NCBI GenBank assembly: GCA_030018795.1
Contig: JASEHA010000003.1
Span: 1-28,769 of the forward strand
Length of the DNA: 28,769 nucleotides
Source: a bacterium
Lineage (GTDB): Bacteria; UBA9089; CG2-30-40-21
Direction: 5' to 3'
Numbering within the stretch: the stretch's first letter is position 1; every line of letters begins with the position of its first letter. The translations under genes were made by a program, and so were the position numbers. Below the pieces are notes generated by a model that was not told the DNA's origin, did no database searches, and saw only the letters and a program-made list of their open reading frames with translations. Shown one piece after another: positions 1-6,700 of the stretch.

Positions 1-75
1 GTGGAGGATTGAGTGAAACTTCGTTTCACCCATCTATTTTTGACTGAAAGAATCGCAGGTCAAAAAACTTGAACA
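1..75. other. Downstream flank of dxs with a short hairpin
   Basis: This short stretch beyond the dxs stop codon holds a perfect inverted repeat, GTGAAAC-TTC-GTTTCAC, at 13-29. In the direction of dxs transcription the stem is followed by TCAATCC rather than a T run, so it is not a classic intrinsic terminator. In the other direction a run of five T begins at 37. It also carries the words CACCCAT, ACTGAAAG and AAAAACTTGAACAT, which recur near 3341-3416. No gene is seen here. Confidence 0.5.
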
Positions 76-1944
76 TTAAGTTATAACTTCTCTAATCCTC
101 TCTACAACCCCTTCCACATCCAGCCTGTATTTTTTCAGCAAGAGGCTTGTTTCTCCATGTTCAACAAATGTATCAGGCAAGCCAAGGATTGTTATCTTTG
201 CGTTTATTTGGTGTTGAACAAGCAATTCACAAACCGCACTGCCAAATCCGCCGGCAAGCACATGCTCTTCCAGGGTAATTATTCTACTGGTTTTTTCTGC
301 TGCTGCAAGGATAGTCTCGGCATCTAAAGGTTTGACAAAACGGGCATTAATTACACCAAGACTGAATTCTTTTTCAAGCATTGCTGCTGCCTTAAGGGCA
401 GTCCAGGTCATGCTGCCGCAGGCTATGATGCAGGCATCAGTCCCCTCTGTTATTATCTCAGCTCTGCCTATTTGCACGTTTGTGCTATTTCCTTCTATGG
501 ATGAGGCTTCAACAACATTACCCCTTGGATATCGAATAGCAAAAGGAGAATTAGCGTTTATTCCCAAAGCAAGCATCTCTTTAAGCTCAAGACCATCTTT
601 TGGTGCACATATGGTCATATTCGGCATATGTCTGAGATATGCCATGTCAAACACACCATGATGCGTTGCTCCATCCTCACCCACCAATCCTGCCCGGTCA
701 AGACAAAAAACAACAGGTAGGTTTGGCAGGCAGACATCATGTACTATCTGGTCATAGGCTCTCTGGAGGAATGTAGAATAGATAGCTACCACTGGCAACA
801 GTCCGCTGGCTGCCATTCCGCCGGCAAGGGTAACAGCATGTTCCTCAGCAATTCCAGCATCAAGCAGTTTGGCAGGAAACATTTCCTTGAATTCACTTAA
901 GCCTGTTCCATCCTCCATAGCAGCAGTGATAGCAAATATCTTTGGATTGGATGAGGCTAATTCAATCATGGTTTTCCCAAACACCTCAGAAAAGGTAATC
1001 CCCTGACTACTTTTGGTTTTTTTGGGTTGTCCGGTAGCAACATCAAACTGCCCCAGCCCATGAAACATATCCGGATGCTGCTCTGCTGGTTGATAGCCGT
1101 ATCCTTTTTTTGTGATAACATGAAGCAGGATAGGACCATTCAATGATTGCACCCTTTTTAATGTTTCTATAAGCAAGGGAAGATCGTGCCCATCAATTGG
1201 GCCAATGTATCTGAGTCCAAGGTCTTCAAACAATACCCCATGCACCAGAACATTTTTTACCCCTTCTTCAACCCTTTGAGCCAGGTCAGCCACCGTGTTT
1301 CCAATCCTTGGAACCTTAGTCAAAAGTTCCTGAACATCCTTTCTGAATCGATTATATATTGGTGCCGTAAGAATCTTATTCATGTATTTGGATAGGGCAC
1401 CTACTGTAGGTGAAATAGACATTTCATTGCTGTTAAGGATAACCAGCATATCCTTACCCAAATATCCTGCATGATTTAACGCCTCAAAGGCTAATCCTCC
1501 AGATATTGACCCATCTCCAATGATGGCTGCTATTCTGTATGACTCTTTGGACACATCCCGGGCAATAGCCATACCCAGTGCTGCCGAGATAGAGGTAGAT
1601 GCATGTCCTGTGGAAAAGGCATCATATGGGCTTTCTTCCCTTCGTGGGAAACCAGATATGCCCTGAAATATGCGCAGAGAGCCAAACACATCCTTCCTGC
1701 CGGTAAGTATCTTATGGGCATATGCCTGATGTCCTACATCCCATATTATCTTATCTTTTGGAGAATTAAAGACGCGGTGTATGGCAATGGATAATTCTAC
1801 CACACCAAGGCTGGAGGCAAGATGACCGCCATTAGTAGATACTGTCTTAATAATTAATTCTCGTATCTCTGACGACAGGCTTTTTAATTCAGAGATGGTT
1901 AGTTTTTTCAGATCATCTGGTGAAAATATCTTTTCTAAAACCAT
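76..1944 (-). CDS. dxs: 1-deoxy-D-xylulose-5-phosphate synthase
   Basis: This cytoplasmic thiamine-diphosphate enzyme condenses pyruvate and glyceraldehyde 3-phosphate to DXP, the first step of the MEP isoprenoid pathway. The protein is 622 residues, the usual family length. Visible hallmarks are GGHLASSLG (39-47), DVGHQAYAHK (69-78), the TPP/Mg motif starting at GDG 143-145 and ending at NSNEMSIS (171-178), HPDMFHG (290-296), the catalytic-Glu motif GIAEEHAVT (364-372, Glu367) and DRAGLVGEDGATHHGVFD (416-433). Where many homologues read AEQH this one reads AEEH, a conservative change next to the catalytic Glu. The ATG follows the ispA stop codon with no gap, and AGGGAA within the end of ispA serves as ribosome binding site, so translation is probably coupled. 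It is the last gene of the xseB-ispA-dxs operon, a common bacterial arrangement. Confidence 0.97.
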   Translation of the reverse strand: MVLEKIFSPDDLKKLTISELKSLSSEIRELIIKTVSTNGGHLASSLGVVELSIAIHRVFNSPKDKIIWDVGHQAYAHKILTGRKDVFGSLRIFQGISGFPRREESPYDAFSTGHASTSISAALGMAIARDVSKESYRIAAIIGDGSISGGLAFEALNHAGYLGKDMLVILNSNEMSISPTVGALSKYMNKILTAPIYNRFRKDVQELLTKVPRIGNTVADLAQRVEEGVKNVLVHGVLFEDLGLRYIGPIDGHDLPLLIETLKRVQSLNGPILLHVITKKGYGYQPAEQHPDMFHGLGQFDVATGQPKKTKSSQGITFSEVFGKTMIELASSNPKIFAITAAMEDGTGLSEFKEMFPAKLLDAGIAEEHAVTLAGGMAASGLLPVVAIYSTFLQRAYDQIVHDVCLPNLPVVFCLDRAGLVGEDGATHHGVFDMAYLRHMPNMTICAPKDGLELKEMLALGINANSPFAIRYPRGNVVEASSIEGNSTNVQIGRAEIITEGTDACIIACGSMTWTALKAAAMLEKEFSLGVINARFVKPLDAETILAAAEKTSRIITLEEHVLAGGFGSAVCELLVQHQINAKITILGLPDTFVEHGETSLLLKKYRLDVEGVVERIREVIT

Positions 1945-2811
1945 TTAATATTCCCTATTTCCAATAAACTTAGCGATTTGATACAATGGGGTATTGCTTC
2001 CCCAAAATTCATCAAGGATATGTATAGCTTTATGTATTAATTGAGAGGCTTGATACTTTGATTCTTTAAGACCATAAACAGAAAGATAGGTAAGCTTTGA
2101 TTTTTCCTCATCGCTATTTCGCATCTTTCCCTTTTCTCCCTCTATTTCCAGGATATCGTCTTTTATCTGGAATGCTAACCCTATTAATTCACCATACTTG
2201 GTCAGGGTATCAAGCTCCTTTTCTGTGCCTCTGCCAAGGATACAGCCTATCTTTACAGAAGCACATATCAGGGCACCTGTTTTATGGGTATGAATATATT
2301 GGAGCACAGGCGCATCAGGCTGTTTATTTTCATTTAGTATATCTGCCACCTGTCCGCCGATCATGCCAAAGGTGCTGATAGCATAAGATACATCCTCTAA
2401 TATCCTGTTGTTTTGTTCAGGATTTTTTCCCTTAGAGATTAAATAAAAGGCATGGGTAAGGAGTGCATCACCAGCCAGAATAGCCATGGCTTCACCATAT
2501 TTTTTATGACATGAGGGTCTTCCTCGTCGAAAATCATCGTTGTCTATAGCCGGCAGGTCATCATGAACCAGAGAATAGGCATGAATCAGCTCTATAGCAC
2601 AAGCAGCCATCAAGGCATCCTCTTTTTTGCCCCCTACTGTTTCACATGCAGCCAGACTAAGGATAGGCCTGATTCGTTTTCCGCCATTAAAGACACTATA
2701 TCTCATTGCCTTATGGATAATATCCGGATACTCATCCTCTGGCGGAAGACATTCATTAAGAGCACTATCTATCAATTCAGCATTTGTTTTAAGGTATTCA
2801 ATGATATCCAT
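1945..2811 (-). CDS. ispA: Farnesyl/geranylgeranyl diphosphate synthase (IspA-type polyprenyl synthetase)
   Basis: This prenyltransferase elongates DMAPP with IPP to short-chain prenyl diphosphates and acts directly downstream of the MEP pathway started by dxs. At 288 residues it has the standard length. It carries GGKRIRP (43-49), the first Asp-rich motif DDLPAIDNDD (84-93) with the two-residue insertion typical of bacterial FPP synthases, GGQVADI (152-158), the HTHKTGAL segment (174-181) and the second Asp-rich motif DDILE (218-222). The last Asp of that second motif is Glu here, a mild variation. The start ATG has AAGAGGTG about 6 bases upstream. It sits between xseB (48-base gap) and dxs (no gap). 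FPP and GGPP synthases cannot be told apart with certainty from sequence alone. Confidence 0.95.
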   Translation of the reverse strand: MDIIEYLKTNAELIDSALNECLPPEDEYPDIIHKAMRYSVFNGGKRIRPILSLAACETVGGKKEDALMAACAIELIHAYSLVHDDLPAIDNDDFRRGRPSCHKKYGEAMAILAGDALLTHAFYLISKGKNPEQNNRILEDVSYAISTFGMIGGQVADILNENKQPDAPVLQYIHTHKTGALICASVKIGCILGRGTEKELDTLTKYGELIGLAFQIKDDILEIEGEKGKMRNSDEEKSKLTYLSVYGLKESKYQASQLIHKAIHILDEFWGSNTPLYQIAKFIGNREY

Positions 2812-2859
2812 ATTTTTGCACCTCTTTTTTTCTAAATCATCGATGCCTTTGTTTTATAC

Positions 2860-3081
2860 TTAGTCATTATCTATACAAAATGGCTGAGTCAACAATTCTC
2901 CATCCTTGTTTTTGGTCAGTATCTCTATCTTAGCCTGAGCCGCTTCGAGTTTTTTTGAACAGAGGCGGGAAAGCTTCATCCCCTTTTCAAACAGGCTTAA
3001 GGCATCATCAAGTGGAAGGTTTCTTGTCTCCATCTTTCGAACAATTTCTTCCAGTTCCTGTATAGATTCTTCAAACTTCAT
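2860..3081 (-). CDS. xseB: Exodeoxyribonuclease VII small subunit
   Basis: This is the small subunit of exonuclease VII, which binds the large subunit XseA and degrades single-stranded DNA. The 73-residue protein is mostly helical and matches the family pattern from the start: MKFEESIQELEEIVRKMET, then LPLDDALSLFEKGMKLSRLC and a C-terminal KKLEAAQAKIEIL helix. I chose the ATG at 3081 because it begins exactly where family members begin and has AAGGGG 7 bases upstream. An in-frame TTG at 3120 would add 13 hydrophobic residues with no family counterpart. It is the first gene of the operon with ispA and dxs. The usual partner xseA is not upstream in this window and must be elsewhere if the enzyme is functional. 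Confidence 0.92.
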   Translation of the reverse strand: MKFEESIQELEEIVRKMETRNLPLDDALSLFEKGMKLSRLCSKKLEAAQAKIEILTKNKDGELLTQPFCIDND

Positions 3082-3269
3082 CAAAACACCCCTTGTGCAT
3101 AGGAAAACCAATAAAAACAATAGTTAACAATAACCAGCTTTCTTCGACAACTTCCTCCTGCCACTTCCTTTAAAACAATTCGGAATCAACAAGTATCAGC
3201 CTTTTTTTATCATGTCGTACCGTCCCCCATTACGAATTGAACGCATCAAGTAGTACACAATAAGAGGCA

Positions 3270-3296
3270 TTACAATCGTTTCCTATCGAATCCCAT
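3270..3296 (-). CDS. Possible 8-codon leader ORF
   Basis: On the minus strand ATG at 3296 opens an ORF that reads MGFDRKRL and stops with TAA at 3270-3272. The last unit of an AAGGAGGC triplet lies exactly 7 bases upstream, an ideal Shine-Dalgarno placement and much stronger than that of any real gene here. It lies in the predicted leader of xseB and contains the Arg codons AGG and CGA. It could be a translated leader peptide, or a chance ORF beside a tandem repeat. Nothing shows that it is expressed. Confidence 0.25.
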   Translation of the reverse strand: MGFDRKRL

Positions 3297-3302
3297 TTTC
3301 TC

Positions 3303-3326
3303 GCCTCCTTGCCTCCTTGCCTCCTT
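3303..3326 (-). repeat. Three tandem AAGGAGGC units
   Basis: The plus strand reads GCCTCCTT three times in a row (3303-3310, 3311-3318, 3319-3326). On the minus strand, which is the sense of the xseB leader, this is AAGGAGGC three times. Each unit contains AAGGAGG, the full complement of the 16S rRNA tail. The copies are identical, so this is either a young slipped-strand repeat or one kept by selection. Confidence 0.85.
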
Positions 3327-3460
3327 GCTTGGTCACCAGTAAAAACTTGAACATCGAGTGTTAGCAAGCTATTCTCACCCATTTGAACTGTTTGGCAAGT
3401 TTTGTTTCACTGAAAGTCCCAAAATCCGTGTCAAATCTGGAAACTGCTTACAACGCTCTC

Positions 3461-3480
3461 GGAACAGTCGTACCTGTTCC
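3461..3480. other. Hairpin GGAACAG/CTGTTCC
   Basis: A perfect 7-base-pair inverted repeat with a 6-base loop (TCGTAC). CTCTC just outside on the left (3456-3460) can pair with GAGAG (3492-3496), which extends the structure across an asymmetric internal loop. It would lie at the very 5' end of the RNA started from the predicted minus-strand promoter. No T run follows on either strand, so it is not an obvious terminator. Confidence 0.5.
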
Positions 3481-3494
3481 CTGCATTTATTGAG

Positions 3495-3523
3495 AGTATA
3501 GCATAAAAAAAAGAAAATTGCAA
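3495..3523 (-). promoter_or_regulatory. Predicted sigma70-type promoter for xseB-ispA-dxs
   Basis: On the minus strand TTGCAA (3523-3518, 4 of 6 matches to TTGACA) is followed after 17 bases by TATACT (3500-3495, 5 of 6 matches to TATAAT). The spacer is AT-rich. Transcription would begin near 3488 and leave a leader of about 400 bases before xseB. A better -35 (TTGACA at 3434-3429) lies nearer the gene but lacks a usable -10. Confidence 0.45.
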
Positions 3524-3569
3524 GAAATTATCGAGAAAACCTGTAATTAGTCAGTATGCTGCCATTCTA

Positions 3570-3590
3570 TTGTCCTTAGATTAAGGGCAA
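3570..3590. other. 9-base-pair hairpin TTGTCCTTA/TAAGGGCAA
   Basis: TTGTCCTTA (3570-3578) pairs along its whole length with TAAGGGCAA (3582-3590) around a GAT loop, with one G-U pair. It sits between the two divergent promoters. It could be a protein-binding site or a remnant of a repeat. The sequence after it on the plus strand (ACATTATTTCT) is only weakly terminator-like. Confidence 0.4.
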
Positions 3591-3688
3591 ACATTATTTC
3601 TCCTATTTTCTGCATGAAACTTTTCTTTTGGAGTTATCCGTTTTTTTGCCAAACAACTAATCGATTACAAAAAATCTGTGAATTTAGA

Positions 3689-3717
3689 TTGACGAATGGC
3701 TAAAAATGTGTTATATT
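3689..3717 (+). promoter_or_regulatory. Predicted sigma70-type promoter for the surface-protein and polysaccharide operon
   Basis: TTGACG (3689-3694, 5 of 6) is followed after exactly 17 bases by TATATT (3712-3717, 5 of 6). The start point would be near 3724, about 30 bases before the ATG at 3754. This is the best promoter match in the window and lies at the head of sixteen co-directional genes. The -10 is inside a perfect AT-rich inverted repeat (3711-3729), which could be an operator. Confidence 0.65.
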
Positions 3718-3729
3718 ATAATAATATAA
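3711..3729. promoter_or_regulatory. AT-rich palindrome over the -10 and start site
   Basis: TTATATTA (3711-3718) and TAATATAA (3722-3729) form a perfect inverted repeat with 8-base arms around TAA. It covers the -10 hexamer and the expected transcription start, the place where a repressor or nucleoid protein would act. In AT-rich DNA such palindromes can also arise by chance. Confidence 0.4.
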
Positions 3730-3753
3730 TTTTCCCAGTGAAGGGTTGTAAGT

Positions 3754-6700
3754 ATGAAGAAGCATTGTAATATAATAAAATGGATAGGTATCTTATTATT
3801 AATGCCAGTAGTTTGTACGGCGACAAATTACTATGTAGATAACTCAGTAGCCGTAGATGGTGATGGCTCTATCTCTCATCCATGGAAGAATATTCAAGTA
3901 AGTATTAATAATCTTAAGGCAGGTGATACCTTAAATATTCGTGGGGATGCCTTTGGGGAAGGCAGGTTATATTCGATAACTTCACCCCTTGATTTTTCTA
4001 ACTGTCAGAGTGGAAGCAGTACTGCAAATATTACGGTTCAGGCTTATCCTGGCGAAAGGGTGATGGTCAGGAATGATGGCAACGGGTTCCTGATGAATAT
4101 GAAGCTCTGGGATGGCAGATATTGGATATTTAAGGATATATTGTTTGATCAAAATAGTGTAGCTGATGATTGTATCCGTATCGGAAGTGCGGAAAATGGC
4201 AGAAAACCAGCCAATATCACCTTCTCCTCCTGTACCATTCGGAATGGTCAGGCAGATGGGATGGATATTGTTTTGGCAGATAGTGTTGTGGTAGAGGATT
4301 GCAAGATATATAATTTTTTCAGGTATGGTGCGGACTGTCATGGAATTGTATTAATGAATGGCAAGGATAATATCTTTCGTAACAACGAGATATATGATTG
4401 TACCGGCGATTGTATTCAGATTATAACCGGAAATGCAGAGCAGACATTGATTGAGAAGAATCATCTTTATACTACACTGGATGACAAAAGTGAGAATGCT
4501 ATTGACATTAAGAGTAATATGGGCACGATTCTTCGAGGGAATAAATGTCATGGCTTTCGTAATACCCTGGAATCTGCGGGCACGGCTGTTGTTATCAATG
4601 GATACATGCCAAGTATTCTGGTAGAAAGGAATATTGTTTATGATTCTGAGGGTGGGATCCGTGTTAATTCTACGGATGATGGTGTTCCGACAAATGTTCT
4701 TATTCGAAACAACTTAGTCTATAATATTATTAATGAGCAAACAGGGATAGATTGGTTGCACTATGGAGAAGGGATATATGTTAACGGTGCAAGTGATGTA
4801 ACAATTTATAATAATACTGTTTATAATACCAATGGTTACAGTATTGTTTGCGGGATAAACAAGTTTGTGAATAATCTTGTGGTTAAGAATAATATATTTG
4901 ATAATGGATATGCAGCAACCTTTACGGCAAATGTTACAAATAGCGATATAAGCTATAATGGGTTTTTTAACCTGCAGCAAGGGATACCATCTCAAGCAAC
5001 CCTTTCTGTAACTGGAACAAGTGCTGGGTTTGTTGATCCAAATAACCCGTTTTTGCCTAATTTTCATCTTGCTGATAATAGCCCCTGTATTGATGCCGGA
5101 ACAGATACTGAACAGCCATATGCTGGGACTGCACCAGATTTAGGGGCATATGAATCCGGGACTGTAGCTACTACATCAATTGTCTTTGACACGCCTACAG
5201 AGGGTAGTCCTGATATGGATATCAGCCTTAATGGAAATTTTTCTGTGAATTGGGAGCATCCTGCTAATGCATGGATAACTGGTTATGAAATTCAAGAAAT
5301 GGTGCTGAGTGGCGAATGGATTACCATAGCAAGGAATATCTTGCCCCATGTAAAAAGCTATGATGTTCGTGGCAAATTGGTTGGTAATACCTATTTCTAT
5401 CGTGTGCGAGCTATGGATGAGAATGGGCAATGGGGCACATTTTCTGCCTCTTCAGATGGGATAAGGGTAGTAAGCAAGGCTGTAGAATTTCCGCCTGCTG
5501 GAACGGTTTCCTATAATGATATTATCTGGATAAATCTACCTGATGGTTGTTTTTCTGGTACAGTTACATTTATTATCAACGATGTTTTGCCATCAACTAC
5601 AGGATTGGAAAAGGCTATTCCGGCAATTGGCTATATCTTGACCACAGCTAAAAAGCTTGTGGCTATAAGGGATGATAATCAAACAGTATCATCAAATGGC
5701 TCATTAACGCTTACGATTGCCTATCCAGATGCAGGGACAGAGACAGAACAAGGGTACTTGATATATGAATGGTCTGATAATGCCTGGAAGGCAATTGAAT
5801 CACAGATAGATACGGTGAACAATAGGATTACTGCTACTATAACAACCATTTCCTCTTACATTATCGCTGCTACAGCCTTAAGCAATGTGTCTACCTTTAC
5901 AGCAACGACAGGAAATAATTGCGAGGTGTTCTTAAGCTGGATATTGCCTTCAGATTCGCGGGTCAAAGATGTTGTTGTCTTGCGAAAAACAAATGGATAT
6001 CCTACAGATCACACAGACGGTGTTGAGATATATAGAGGGGCAGGAACATCAACCACTGATTTAGAGATATTGTCAGGTGAAACCTATTATTATGCTGCCT
6101 TTACATCTGATAAAGAAGGTCGGCATTCTCTGGCAACATCCTCTGCTCAAAAGGCAATTACTCCTACAGATACTACCCCTCCTGGCAGCGTTGGTAGTTT
6201 TACGGCAACAGGCAAATATGGAAAAATAATCTTGAATTGGACGAATCCCATGGATAGGGATTATCAAAAGACAGTGATTGTCCGAAAAATAGATAGCTAT
6301 CCAGCAACGGTTACAGATGGTGTTGAGGTCTATATCGGCAAAGGAATCAGCCATAAAGATGCAATAGTTATAGAAGGAGTGCTGTATTGTTATACCGCAT
6401 TTAGTTATGATGGGGTGAATTATTCATCTGGCACACAATGTTTTGCCAGACCAACCACAGACATTACCCCGCCGTCTACGCCTGGTACTCTGACAGAAAA
6501 TTCCTTTGACAGAGAGGCTGATATTGATGTAAGCATCGGGTCATATCTGTTGCGTTGGGATAATGCTCAGGCTTATGATGAGGATTCGGGGATAGCGTAT
6601 TATGAGATAGAGGAAAGGATAAATAACGGAAGCTGGACATTGGTGAAACAAATCCCAGAAAATAATGTTACCGCAAGCTTTGGCAATAAACAGCCGGGCA

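Larger units (their letters stand above)
3082..3753. other. 672-base divergent intergenic region
   Basis: No protein-coding gene of normal size fits here. Reading from left to right it contains short purine-rich ribosome-binding-like sites on the minus strand; an inverted CAATTCG (3176-3182)/CGAATTG (3233-3239) pair; a minus-strand AAGGAGGC triplet and an 8-codon ORF (3270-3326); words shared with the dxs 3' flank (3341-3416); a GGAACAG/CTGTTCC hairpin (3461-3480); a predicted minus promoter (3495-3523); a 9-base-pair hairpin (3570-3590); and the plus promoter (3689-3717). The density of small repeats and hairpins suggests a leader RNA and/or dispersed non-coding repeats rather than gene remnants. 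Confidence 0.8.

Noticed and set aside
13..29. GTGAAAC/GTTTCAC hairpin as dxs terminator
   Set aside because: Stem of only 7 pairs and no T run in the direction of dxs transcription, so I kept it only as a hairpin.
3082..3120. Upstream extension of xseB to TTG at 3120
   Set aside because: Adds 13 residues (MFLLVFLCTRGVL) without family counterpart. The ATG at 3081 has a good ribosome site and the expected protein start.
3149..3165. Further AGGAGG sites with short ORFs upstream of xseB (e.g. TTG-started 8 codons, or a GTG-started 27 codons ending at the xseB start)
   Set aside because: Ribosome-site spacing is too short in both cases and the translations have no recognisable character.
3303..3326. 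Short CRISPR-like repeat
   Set aside because: The units are 8 bases and directly joined without spacers, so this is a simple tandem repeat.
3406..3434. Consensus TTGACA on the minus strand as promoter of xseB
   Set aside because: No TATAAT-like hexamer at 16-18 bases; the positions read AGTGAA or GTGAAA. The weaker -35 at 3518-3523 has a proper -10.
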